Shown here: piece after piece, positions 8,125 to 16,833 of the stretch | How the letters are laid out: each line of letters begins with the position of its first letter | How positions within the stretch are numbered: position 1 is the first letter of the stretch | Source of the DNA: Olavius algarvensis associated proteobacterium Delta 3 | GTDB lineage: Bacteria > Desulfobacterota > Desulfobacteria > Desulfobacterales > CAFBRK01 | Assembly: GCA_903231505.1 (NCBI GenBank) | Contig: CAFBRK010000344.1 | Coordinates: 18,379 to 82,378 of the forward strand | Reading direction: 5' to 3' | Length of the DNA stretch: 64,000 nucleotides | Position numbers and translations under genes: made by a program | The notes under the pieces: generated by a model | Database searches by the model: none | Seen by the model: only the letters and a program-made list of their open reading frames with translations | Told to the model about the DNA's origin: nothing

Positions 8125-9014
8125 GGCGTGAGCCCCTCCGGGGGCGGGCTGTCTTCCCCTTCCAGGAGGAGGCTGAGCTGCCACACAGCCCAGTCTCTTG
8201 CCTGGACCAGGATGACTTTGGGGGTGCCGTTTTCAAGAAACTCAAAACCGATGTCGATGAAACCGGATAACGCTTCGTCGGATATGCCGACCCGGTCAAC
8301 GGGGTTCGACATGGACAGCAGTGTTTCCGGCTGGTCGAGAACTTCGATCCGTGCTTCTTTGGGCAGCGCTTCCAATGCAGAAAAGAACTGCTGTGCCGGA
8401 TAGAGTCTGTTCGTCAAACCGGGGATATCTTCCAGGGCCCCCTCGATAAGAATCCCTTCCCGTTCGATACGCCGAAGGAATTCCGAAAGAACGTCGATCT
8501 CTTTCAGTACCCGATTGCCGGGGTCCAGGAGGTAGATCTTGAGGCCGCCGTCTTGTTTTCTCAAATAAGCACGCGCCCATTTGCCGCTGCTGGAAAGCCG
8601 CAGCAACTCTATCGGCGACATCAGATCGGCCGCCAGTCGATCCGGAAGATTCCGGTACAACCCGCGGAACCGGTCGGCCGACAGCATTGCACCCTGGTCT
8701 TCGGGGAGGGTCGCGACCATTTCCACCAGATTTGTTGCATCCAGGGCACTGCGCTGGGAGGCCTGGCGGTCGGTGACGATCTTTTCCAGGGTTTTTCTGG
8801 CGATGACGGTGTCCCGGCTTTTTTCCCAGATGTGCCCGGATCGGGGTCTGGCCGGATTGGTCGTCACCAGGTAGGCGCCGATGGAACGCTCCACCCAGTC
8901 GAACCGAAGTTCAGAAAGGGCGAGACAATATACGATCAGAAGGGTCAGCAGACAGCGGAGGGACACCAGTCGGCTCAACCACTCTCTGAAGCTTCTCGGT
9001 TCGGACCAATCCAT
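8121..9014 (-). CDS. Unknown protein with one membrane segment, coupled to the PBP gene
   Basis: This 297-residue protein starts at ATG 9012-9014; a TTG at 9048-9050 would add 12 residues and neither has a clear ribosome-binding site. A single N-terminal hydrophobic helix (CLLTLLIVYCLALSELRF) is followed by a mixed alpha/beta soluble part with no motif I recognise. The stop overlaps the PBP start by ATGA, so the two are translationally coupled. A periplasmic partner or regulator of the penicillin-binding protein is a reasonable inference, not shown by sequence. Confidence 0.7.
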   Translation of the reverse strand: MDWSEPRSFREWLSRLVSLRCLLTLLIVYCLALSELRFDWVERSIGAYLVTTNPARPRSGHIWEKSRDTVIARKTLEKIVTDRQASQRSALDATNLVEMVATLPEDQGAMLSADRFRGLYRNLPDRLAADLMSPIELLRLSSSGKWARAYLRKQDGGLKIYLLDPGNRVLKEIDVLSEFLRRIEREGILIEGALEDIPGLTNRLYPAQQFFSALEALPKEARIEVLDQPETLLSMSNPVDRVGISDEALSGFIDIGFEFLENGTPKVILVQARDWAVWQLSLLLEGEDSPPPEGLTP

Positions 9015-9050
9015 GCCGGGGACGTTAGCGGTAAATGCCGGGAGGGTCAA

Positions 9051-9347
9051 TCAGATGAGGCTTAATGGGCGAATTTTTTTTCGTGGGGTGATAGAATGGC
9101 CAATTTCTACGTTCTCAGTTTTGTTTATAGTCCCGTTGATTTTAGGCATTTTAGCGCATTTCAGGCACTTCAGGCATTTCAATTCAGGCACTTTAAAACA
9201 TTCAGAAGCGGTTTCATAATCTTCAATCACGCTCAAGATCGAGGCGGCCGGGAGGATTCAACCGGAGGAATATATGTAATATTTCGAGGATTGGATCCCT
9301 CCGTCCAACAAAGAGCTTGGGCGTTAGGGGAGGTTATGAAACCGCTT
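9051..9347. other. Non-coding gap with inverted repeat and low-complexity repeats
   Basis: There is no gene here. Bases 9085-9134 carry a repeat (ggggtgatagaatggccaat followed by a gttttgtttatag block) that recurs inverted at 15211-15263. Then come short runs of aggcatttcaggcactt. A perfect 16-bp inverted repeat, agaagcggtttcataa (9204-9219) and ttatgaaaccgcttct (9334-9349), frames 146 bp and reaches into the stop codon of the HD-GYP gene. Confidence 0.6.
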
Positions 9348-9349
9348 CT
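9204..9349. repeat. 146-bp segment bounded by perfect 16-bp inverted repeats
   Basis: The arms agaagcggtttcataa (9204-9219) and ttatgaaaccgcttct (9334-9349) are exact reverse complements. The size and layout resemble a miniature inverted-repeat element. No target-site duplication is obvious. It could also act as a bulky hairpin downstream of the HD-GYP gene. Confidence 0.6.
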
Positions 9350-10250
9350 AATCGGCGGTGACGCCGTACAGATTCCCCTGGGGCGGCGTCCCCCGTTTTT
9401 CAAGCGATATGTGGCACTCCGCATAGTCGGGATGGTCTCTGCGGTTGCAGCTCACCAGTGCCCGGATGATATCCCAGCTCAACTTTCCCTCTTCCCCCAT
9501 CACGGTGATCTGCTCCAGGGCGGTCCGGGTGTCGAAGGCGCCCCGGCGGTAGGGCCGTGTGGCGATCAGGGCGTCGAATATATCGGACACCGCCACGATT
9601 TCCACCATGTGGTCGTTCAGTTTCTTGGCGCTCGGATATCCGGAACCGTCTTTTCGCTCGTGATGGTCCCTGGCGGCCACCGCCGCCGGATTGAGCGGGT
9701 TGCCGGTATAATAGGTGAGCAGCACATAACCGGCCAGCGCATGATGCTCGAGCTGACGGCGATCGATGGGGGTTAGCGGATCCGCCTTTTTTAATACGGG
9801 AAGGGGCACGCACAGCTTGCCGAAATCATGGGTCGGTGCACCGAGGGCTTCGCGCACCGCCGATTCCGCATCATCTTCCAGCACGTGGGCCAGCAGCATG
9901 GACAGGGCGAATACCGTCAGGGTGTGCTGATACGTGTAGAAATCCTGCTCCCGAAAAAAATCGAGAAAATCAATCAAAGGACGGGAAAGCCGGAGGCGCT
10001 CCATTTGCCGAAACAGCAGATCCAGCTGTTCGCCATCGGAAAAAATGACGTCATACGGCGATTGGCGGCAAAACTCCCTTAAATCATCTGCCACCGTGGC
10101 ATGGGTCAGCATGTGGATATGGGGGGTTTCCGGGGCGTTGCCGGCGGATGCGATCTCTTTTAGAATATCCGGGGTTAGCCGGGTGCCTGCCGGCAGGAGC
10201 TGTTCGTTATCCAGGGTAAACACCGGATACGAAAGAACGGGCTCTGTCAT
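9348..10250 (-). CDS. HD-GYP domain protein (putative cyclic-di-GMP phosphodiesterase)
   Basis: This 300-residue protein has no receiver or membrane part. An N-terminal region of about 110 residues is unassigned. The HD-GYP domain then follows with HTLTVFALSMLLAHV, the HD pair in APTHDFGKLCVPLPVLKK, HHALAGYVLL, and DHHERKDGSGYP, the GYP-type signature. Metal ligands therefore look complete. Family members hydrolyse cyclic-di-GMP to control motility and biofilm. The start at 10250 (MTEPVLSYPVF) is chosen for its ggggaag site; a longer frame to 10604 runs into the polymerase gene and is a shadow. The stop is TAG. Confidence 0.85.
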   Translation of the reverse strand: MTEPVLSYPVFTLDNEQLLPAGTRLTPDILKEIASAGNAPETPHIHMLTHATVADDLREFCRQSPYDVIFSDGEQLDLLFRQMERLRLSRPLIDFLDFFREQDFYTYQHTLTVFALSMLLAHVLEDDAESAVREALGAPTHDFGKLCVPLPVLKKADPLTPIDRRQLEHHALAGYVLLTYYTGNPLNPAAVAARDHHERKDGSGYPSAKKLNDHMVEIVAVSDIFDALIATRPYRRGAFDTRTALEQITVMGEEGKLSWDIIRALVSCNRRDHPDYAECHISLEKRGTPPQGNLYGVTAD

Positions 10251-10378
10251 AATGCTTCCCCTGAAGTCCGCTGTCCTCGGAGATTCCAACGGGGTGCGAT
10301 GCTCAACTATCGGCTGGCGTGACATAAATCGCCGGCCCAAACAGATTGATACATAACTATCTGGTATCACATTATTTG

Positions 10379-13358
10379 TCAAGACAGCGGCGCGACCGTG
10401 TCCACCGTCAGGGTGGTCGCTCCCCAGTCCTGCTCGACCTGCCCGGTCAGCAGGTAGGGCCGGCCGATGTCGACGATGTGGCAGAACCGGTGGTAAGGCT
10501 CCGGAAAGAAGGTGGTCTCGATCACACCGGTTTCGTCCTCGAAAGTCAAAAATTCCATGGGGTCGCCGTGTTTTGTCCGCACCCGTTTCCCGGTGATCAG
10601 CCACCCGGCGGTACGGACACGCCGGCCGAACCGGCGGGGCAGATCGCGAGCGGTGACCGTCCGGAGGGTTTCGACCCTATCGGCATACAGGGCCATGGGG
10701 TGGCGGTCGCACAGGAAACCGAGGACGGAAAACTCCCGCCGCAGACGTGCCCTGGGATCCTCCGGCGGCAGGGACGGCGCCCGGTCGTCCGGCACGCCGC
10801 CAAACAGCATTCCGGAGGTTGCGGCGCGATGCCGCGACCGGTGCCACAGCGCCAGTTTCCACAAAAGCACGGCCCGGTTTCCGCCGGGATTGAACCGGTC
10901 CAGGGCGCCGCAGTGGATCAAGGCCCGTGCTTCGGCCTCATCCGGCCGGACGCGGTCCAGAAAGTCGTTCACGCCGGAAAACGGCCCGGGCTGTTCGGCA
11001 AGGGTCCGGGTCCGGGTTTCCCCGGGAAGGCCTTTTATGGCGGTCAGCCCCACCCGGATGGCGCCGTTGTTGCCGGCCCACCGCTCGCCGCTCAGTGCCA
11101 CGTCGGGCGGGAGAATTTCCAGCCCCATCCGGCGGGCTTCGGACACGTAAGCGAAGGTGCTGTAGAACCCTCCCCCGTTGCTGATGACCGCCGCCATGAA
11201 CTCGGCCGGATAGTGCACCTTGAGATACGCGGCCTGGAACGACACCCGGGCGTAGGATGCGCTGTGGGGTTTACAGAACGAATATCCGGAAAAGCTCATG
11301 ATCATGTCCCACACCGCGTCGGTTTGCTGTGGGGTGACGCCCCGGGCCGCTGCGCCCCGGAAGAAGCGGTTGCGGAGATCGCGGAGCGCATGCTCCCGGT
11401 CTTTTTTCGAGAGAATTTTCCGAAGGCCGTCGGCCTCGGCATCGGAAAAGCCCGCCAGGGATACGGCCGCCTTTGACACGTCTTCCTGATAGACCATGAT
11501 GCCGAACGTCTCGTCCAGCGTGTCTGCAAGCAGCGGGTGAATGGGCCGCCAGTCGCCTCCGTGGAGGCGCCGGAGATATTCCTGGATGCAGTCATTGGCG
11601 GCCGGCCGGATGATGCTGCTGTGGATGACCAGGTGCTCGAAATTCCCGACCCCCGCTTTTTTTTGAAGCAGCCGCATGGCGGGGCTTTCGATATAAAAAC
11701 AGCCCATGGTGCGGCCCTGGGCCACCGCCTCCTGGGTGGAAAAATCGTCTTCCGGCTTCCCAGCGGGATTCGTCGAACGCCCTGCCGTTGGTGCTGAGAT
11801 TGGCCAGGGCGTCGCGGATAACACCGAGACTCCGGTTTCCCAAAAGGTCGATTTTAACCAGCCCGGCTTCTTCGGTGGCATCCTTTTCCCACTGGATGAT
11901 CGGGACGCCCTTTGGCGCCCGCTGGATCGGCACATAGGTGTCGATAGGCTCGGGTGTGATCACCACGCCGCCGGAGTGCACGGAAAGATAGCGGGGGGTG
12001 CCCAGAATCCGCTGGGCGCTTTCCAGGATGTCCGGCCATGGATCCGGAAATTCCAGGGCCCGGGCTTCGGGCCGGGCGGCAATTTCCCGGTGGAGGTCCG
12101 TGTCGGCCGCCGCAGCCCGCCAGAACATGGGCAAGCGGCGGGTGACCCGGCCGATCTCGCTGTCGGTGAGTCCATACACCTTGGCCACTTCCCGGATGGC
12201 CATGCGGGGCTGAAACAGCACATGGTTGGACACCATGGCGGCGTGGCCCCGGTATTTGTCGAAAACAGCGGCGAGCACGTCATCCCGTTCGTCCCAGGCA
12301 AAATCGACGTCTATGTCCGGAGCATCCTTCCGCCCCGGGTTCAGGAAGCGGCCGAAGTACAGATTGTGCTTCAGGGGGCAGACATTGGTGATGCCCAGGC
12401 AGTAGGCAACCAGGGATGCCGCGCCGGAACCGCGGCCGCAAATCCGGGGGCTCTGGCGCACGATGTCCCGGACCACCAGAAAGTAGGCGGAAAATCCCAT
12501 CTTGGATATGATGTGCAGCTCGGTTTCGAGCCGCTCCACCACCGCCTCGGACAGCTCCCCGCCGTAGCGCGTCCGGGCGCCGGCATAGGCGGCCTCCCTG
12601 AGCGCCGCGACGGTCTCGGCCGTTTTCCAGGGCGGCAGCACGATACCGAAGTCGGGACCGGTAAAGGACAGGGTTTCGGCCAGTTCGTCGGTGGCCCGCA
12701 GGGTCTCGGGGCAGGCGGCAAACCGCCGGGAATACCCCTGGGGGCTGTCCAGCCAGGCATCTGCCGGTGCCATGTCGGAAGACGCTAATCGTGACAGACC
12801 GGTATTGCGGTCGATGGCCCGGAGCATCCGGTGCATCGGAACATCCTCAGGGCCGAGAAAGAAGCTGCCCGGAACGGCCGCCGTGGAAATGTTGAGGGTG
12901 GCTGCTGTGCGACGGAGCCGGTGCCCGGGAGGCAACGGACGTCGGGGCACGGCCGCTGCGACCGATACTCCGGCGGCGTGCCAGCGGCGCAGCAATTCGG
13001 GGTTGCCGGTCAGCACCAGCAACCCCCGGGACAGGGGCGGCAATGCGGCTTCCAGGGTAAAACCCTCTTCCATATGACGCCGGCTGAGGAGGCGGCAAAG
13101 GTTTCGGTAACCGGCATCTGTTTTAACGAGGCACACCGCCCGGCGTCGCCCCTTCGGGTCCGTGACCTCGGCACCCACGATGGGCTCGAGCCTCTCCCGC
13201 CGGCATGCGTTCACAAAGGGCCACAGGCCGTAGAGGTTGTCGGTGTCGGTGAGCGCCAGCCGCCGATAGCCCAGCTCCCGGGCTCTCCGACAAAGCGCCG
13301 GCACCGACGCGGTCCCCCACATGAGGGAGTAATGGGATCTGACGACTAGGGGGGTCAT
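10379..13358 (-). pseudogene. dnaE2: Error-prone DNA polymerase III alpha (DnaE2-like), one apparent frameshift
   Basis: Two minus-strand frames join into one polymerase of about 990 residues: 13358 to about 11755, then about 11755 to 10379. The first part has a PHP-like start (RSHYSLMWG) and the catalytic CGRGSGAAS and PDIDVDF motifs. The second has GRTMGCFYIESPAMRLL, the fingers, a helix-hairpin region and an OB fold. The break lies within 11740-11770 (ccggcttcc region): removing one base near 11754 joins SRWEA to EDDFSTQ. The length and lack of a canonical clamp motif fit DnaE2, the translesion polymerase of ImuAB cassettes. The shift may be a real inactivation or an assembly error; no homopolymer is present to suggest programmed slippage. 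Confidence 0.85.
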
Positions 13359-13408
13359 GACAAAAAAATCTCATCGCAAAGACGCAAAGGACGCAGAGAG
13401 CATAGTGT

Positions 13409-13443
13409 TTTTTGCTTTCCGCTGAGAGGGCGGAAAGCAAAAA
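13409..13443. repeat. Hairpin repeat, 13-bp perfect stem
   Basis: Arms tttttgctttccg (13409-13421) and cggaaagcaaaaa (13431-13443) enclose the loop ctgagaggg. It lies between the DnaE2 and GxxExxY genes, next to a cgcaaagacgcaaaggacgc low-complexity run. The loop is the exact reverse complement of the loop of the hairpin at 13862. Confidence 0.9.
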
Positions 13444-13448
13444 GCGCC

Positions 13449-13835
13449 TCACGTTTCATAAAGGTTGTTGACGATTCGAACCATGCCGTCGCGCATAATC
13501 GGGACGTTGAAATTAAGTAGCAGGCCCAGTTTCATTTTTGACAATTTTAGATACGTCAAGAGCTGCGCTTTGTGGATCGGCTCAATTCGCTCACATGCTT
13601 TTAGTTCGACAACAACAGCATTCTCGACAATCAGATCCAGTCGATAGTTGGAATTCAGTTTCAAGCCTTTGTAGATGATCGGAAGCGGCACCTGGTTTTG
13701 AAAAGACAGCTTTCTCAAACGCATCTCGTGGCAGAGGCACTCTTCGTATATCGATTCGAGCAGCCCGGGCCCAAGAGATTTGTGCACGTCGATTGACGCA
13801 CCGATAATTTTACTGCTCAGTTCGTTGATATCCAT
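13449..13835 (-). CDS. GxxExxY family protein (PD-(D/E)XK-like)
   Basis: This 128-residue protein matches the GxxExxY family, whose name motif is visible as GPGLLESIYEECL near residue 22. A nuclease-like core follows, RLDLIVENAVVVELKACE, with Asp, Glu and Lys at the positions of a PD-(D/E)XK fold. The family is widespread, often sits as a single inserted gene among repeats, and has no proven function. Here it separates the Y-family polymerase and DnaE2 genes and is flanked by two hairpins with complementary loops. That layout suggests it arrived as a mobile cassette. Confidence 0.88.
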   Translation of the reverse strand: MDINELSSKIIGASIDVHKSLGPGLLESIYEECLCHEMRLRKLSFQNQVPLPIIYKGLKLNSNYRLDLIVENAVVVELKACERIEPIHKAQLLTYLKLSKMKLGLLLNFNVPIMRDGMVRIVNNLYET

Positions 13836-13861
13836 TTATGGATTCTCCTTTAGGCGATCAC

Positions 13862-13896
13862 TTTTCCATTGCCGCCCTCTCAGCGGCAATGGAAAA
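13862..13896. repeat. Hairpin repeat, 13-bp perfect stem, loop complementary to 13409 hairpin
   Basis: Arms ttttccattgccg (13862-13874) and cggcaatggaaaa (13884-13896) enclose the loop ccctctcag. It lies just upstream of the GxxExxY start codon on its coding strand. The 15-bp core ccgccctctcagcgg is the reverse complement of the core at 13419-13433, while the outer stems differ. Confidence 0.9.
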
Positions 13897-13969
13897 AATT
13901 TCCCCTCCGCGTCCTTAGCGTCTCTGCGGTGATCCGCCCGGCCAACCGGCCAAACCGGCCAACCAGCGG

Positions 13970-15142
13970 CTACGCCGCCAGCGTTCTGCCCATTTGAACC
14001 GCGCGTTGCCCGAAGCGGTTGCGGATGCTGTCGATGGCGCCGACGAGGCGGTCCTGTCTTTGGCGTTGTGCCCGGGCGCGGGGAAAGAGTTCCAGCTGGG
14101 CCGGCGGAAACACCAGGCGATCGAAGATCAGGCGGATGTGACGGATGCGCACCCGGCGAACCCAGGACCGTTGCAGCAGGGCCTGGGCGGCGTGAAACAA
14201 CACCAGGTCGTTGGCCGATGCCGGCTGGAGAGGTGTCTGGCGGATGTGGCGGATACCGTCCGAGTAGTCGAGGATGATGCCGATGCGGCGGGTCGCCCGG
14301 CACTGCCGGCGCATGTCGGCGCCGGCCTGTTCGACCAGGCGGTAGACGGCGCGTTCCAGGTCGGCGGCGGTGTTTGTGTCGTCGGGAAACTCGTGATCCC
14401 CGACGACCCGCGGCGGCTTCCGGCCCGCTTCCAGCACTGGAGAGTCGTCGATACCGCGAACGGCATCGAAGAGAAATCGGGAGCGGGCGCCAAAAATGGT
14501 CTCGAGCTGTTCCGGTGTCAGGACACCGACCTGGAACACCCGGGAGAGGTTGAATTCGGCCAGCCGCCGAAGGTCGCCGGCCTCGATGCCGGGTATCAGA
14601 AAAAGGGGCAGCGGTGCCAGCAGCGATGATTCCTCGCCGGCGCCGACGATGTATTCACCGGCCGGTTTGACCAGCCGGGAGGCGACTTTGGCGACCAGCT
14701 TGTTGGGGGCGACGGACCAGATCGGAGCAAATCCCAGATCGGTCTTGACCTGCTTGTGAAGTCGCCAGGCCACATCCACGGGAGGACCGAACAGGCGACT
14801 GGTGCCGGTGACATCCATGAACAGGTGGCCGTCCACGTCTCCCGGCTCGATCAGGGGAGAGTAGGGCAAGGCCCGGCGAAACATCTCCTTCATGGCCTGT
14901 TCGTAGCGGTCCGGATGGGGCGACACCCGTCGGACATCGCTGCAACGGCGCAGGGCCTGGCGCAGCGCCATACCCTTGCGCACGCCGGCCTGGTAGGCTT
15001 CTTCGCTCATGTCGTACACCGAGGCCCGGGCAGCCCCTCCGGGGGCGATGATCACGGGCCGGTCCCGGAGCCGGCGGTCCAGCACCCGTTCCACGGCCAC
15101 GGCAAAATCGGCCACGTTGATATGAATAATAGAGCGTTCCAT
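13970..15142 (-). CDS. imuB: Y-family DNA polymerase homologue, catalytically degenerate (ImuB-like)
   Basis: This 390-residue protein has the Y-family fold, but the metal-binding residues are lost. The usual HIDMDxFF motif reads HINVADFA, and the SIDE motif region reads GDVDGHLFMDVT, so the acidic pair is not conserved. This is the mark of ImuB, a non-catalytic hub of the DnaE2 mutasome. A beta-clamp-binding motif QLELF stands near residue 350, as in ImuB. It is shorter than typical ImuB (about 500). The start at 15142 (MERSIIH) is chosen by homology; the upstream extension to 15265 is repeat-derived. It is on the same strand as lexA and dnaE2; a role in induced mutagenesis is inferred from family and context. 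Confidence 0.82.
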   Translation of the reverse strand: MERSIIHINVADFAVAVERVLDRRLRDRPVIIAPGGAARASVYDMSEEAYQAGVRKGMALRQALRRCSDVRRVSPHPDRYEQAMKEMFRRALPYSPLIEPGDVDGHLFMDVTGTSRLFGPPVDVAWRLHKQVKTDLGFAPIWSVAPNKLVAKVASRLVKPAGEYIVGAGEESSLLAPLPLFLIPGIEAGDLRRLAEFNLSRVFQVGVLTPEQLETIFGARSRFLFDAVRGIDDSPVLEAGRKPPRVVGDHEFPDDTNTAADLERAVYRLVEQAGADMRRQCRATRRIGIILDYSDGIRHIRQTPLQPASANDLVLFHAAQALLQRSWVRRVRIRHIRLIFDRLVFPPAQLELFPRARAQRQRQDRLVGAIDSIRNRFGQRAVQMGRTLAA

Positions 15143-15579
15143 TTTTTGTCTCACCGCCCGTTCGTCACGCCATGGCGGACTCACTCGAGACGCAGAGAGC
15201 GCAGAGATTTTCGGAGCTATAAACAAAACTAAAGATTCGGAAATTGGCCATTCTGTCACCCCCACCGAGCCTCCCCCATCAAGGGGGAGGACGTAGATTT
15301 TCTCCCTCCCCTGGTGGGAGGGAGTCAGAGGGAGGGGGGATGATAGGCGTATTCCTTATTTTTGTTTAGAGTTCCGTAGATTTTTTCATGTGCTGCTCAC
15401 CGTAGAGTGCCTCCTTTCGACTGAACTCAGGGCAGGCACGATGAGGAGGGGCAAATGAAAATCGATGTCTCCGCAAGTAAAAAAGCGGCTCTTCCAGTAC
15501 AGAATTTCTAATTCCCCGAGGGGATGCGTCCTTGTAGTCTTCCGCCCTACAAGCGACATCGTCGCGTTTCATAAAATCG
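15143..15579. other. Non-coding gap built of repeats
   Basis: There is no gene here. It holds an inverted copy (15211-15263) of the repeat at 9085, and a G-rich palindromic block (15271-15340, ctcccccatcaagggggagg and ccctcccctggtgggaggg). A further copy of the gttttgtttatag part lies at 15356-15385. The end copies face each other, so the 15211-15385 stretch resembles a miniature element with a G-rich middle. A hairpin ataaaatcg/cgattttat (15571-15593) overlaps the DUF72 stop codon. Confidence 0.6.
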
Positions 15580-16443
15580 TTACACGATTTTATTTTTAGG
15601 CATTTCGTTTAAGAGCCCTATGGACACCAGCAGCTCGACCAGCTTCACCGCATTCCGGGGGGCCTGGGCGCGGACGTGGTTGTTGAAGAAGACGACCCCC
15701 TGCCGGGCCTTCTCGGCCATGTTCCGAATCGGACCGGCGGCCCACTGCCGTAGCTCTTCTTCCCGGTAGTCGTAGTCGAACTGCTTTTGCATGTTGCCCG
15801 AACGCCATCCCCCGGCATTGCGGCCGTGGAAGCGGACGTAGATCAGATCCGGGTTGGTGACCACGTCCAGGCATGGAAAGAGTCCCGGCAGGTCCGGTTC
15901 ATCGACAGAAACCAGTGTGGTGCGGCGCCGTTCGAGTTCTGCGAACACCCGGTCGGTGGCCCAGGACGCGTGACGGAATTCCACTGCCACGGGCAGGCCC
16001 GCCAGCTCGTCGAGGAGGGCGGCAAGGTAACGACGGTTATCCGGGGATCGGCGGAAAACGGGCGGCAACTGCACCAGGATCGCCTTGAGCTGCCGCGCCT
16101 GGAGCAGGGGGGCGATGCCGTCCCGATACTGTGCGGCCTGGCCTCGCCAGCCGTCCGGGTCCACCTCGTGGGTCAGGGTACGGGTCAGTTTGGCAGCAAA
16201 ACAGAACCCCGGTGGCGTCTTTTGCCGCATGCGCTCAACGGCCGGGGCTTTGGGCATCTGGTACCAGGTGTAGTTCAACTCGGTGATCGGAAACGTGCGG
16301 GCATATAGCGGGAGCATATCGCCGGCCCGGGTGCCGGGGGGATAAAACCCGGCGTCCGTCCACTCGCCATAGGAGTATCCGCTGGTGCCGACCAGCAATT
16401 GACACGCACCAGGGGATGCGTTCTGAGCGTCTTCAGTGAGCAC
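15580..16443 (-). CDS. DUF72 / YecE family protein
   Basis: This 287-residue protein is full length for the DUF72 (YecE) family, a TIM-barrel-like fold of unproven function. Typical motifs are the N-terminal LLVGTSGYSYGEW, LNYTWYQMP, FCFAAKLTRTLTHE, ILVQLPPVF, VAVEFRHASW and the C-terminal VVFFNNHVRAQAP. GTG 16441-16443 is the start, with aggaa upstream. It lies between lexA and the ImuB-like gene on the same strand, and DUF72 genes are sometimes found with repair genes, but no role in mutagenesis is shown. A hairpin covers its stop codon. Confidence 0.9.
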   Translation of the reverse strand: MLTEDAQNASPGACQLLVGTSGYSYGEWTDAGFYPPGTRAGDMLPLYARTFPITELNYTWYQMPKAPAVERMRQKTPPGFCFAAKLTRTLTHEVDPDGWRGQAAQYRDGIAPLLQARQLKAILVQLPPVFRRSPDNRRYLAALLDELAGLPVAVEFRHASWATDRVFAELERRRTTLVSVDEPDLPGLFPCLDVVTNPDLIYVRFHGRNAGGWRSGNMQKQFDYDYREEELRQWAAGPIRNMAEKARQGVVFFNNHVRAQAPRNAVKLVELLVSIGLLNEMPKNKIV

Positions 16444-16833
16444 GTGGATATTCCTAAAATTTCACCACCCGCTCCCCTTCGCCTCCGCGCAGGGTCGCTC
16501 GAGGCGCAGAGATCGCAGAGAAACGGATTATTCCCTTCGCTGTTGACCCTTCGAGTGCCTCAGGACGCGGAGGACAGCAAAGGGAATGCTTCGCTGCCCT
16601 TCGGGCGATTCCGGTGGAATCTGTTTGAAAAATTTTACAGTTAAACGCACATTTTTCCAGTTGCGATCGCTTTTTGCTTTCCGGCGTCCCTGCCTTGCCA
16701 CGGTCTCCTCTTTTGAGACGACGGCAGGTCAGTGGAAAGCAAAAAAATGACCTCAGCGGACTCAGCGTCTCGAGCGTTGTTCCGCGACAGGCGGGACAAC
16801 GCGGGCGGTGAAGCAATCCACCGGCGCTGCCAT
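16444..16833. other. Non-coding gap between lexA and DUF72 with two large imperfect hairpins
   Basis: There is no gene here. One inverted repeat pairs attcccttcgctgt (16530-16543) with acagcaaagggaat (16574-16587, one mismatch). The second pairs tttttgctttcc (16671-16682) with ggaaagcaaaaa (16734-16745), with inner pairs cctgcc/ggcagg and gtctc/gagac. The second outer stem equals that of the hairpin at 13409. Short cgcagagatcgcagag runs lie beside them. Confidence 0.65.

Noticed and set aside
9302..9335. gtccaacaaagagcttgggcgttagggg as an integron attC-like site
   Set aside because: Core-like triplets are present, but the second pair of core sites and the typical bulged stem are missing, and there is no integrase.
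13970..15265. N-terminal extension of the ImuB-like protein to 15265
   Set aside because: The extra 41 residues are encoded by the repeat also seen at 9085, not by homologous polymerase sequence.
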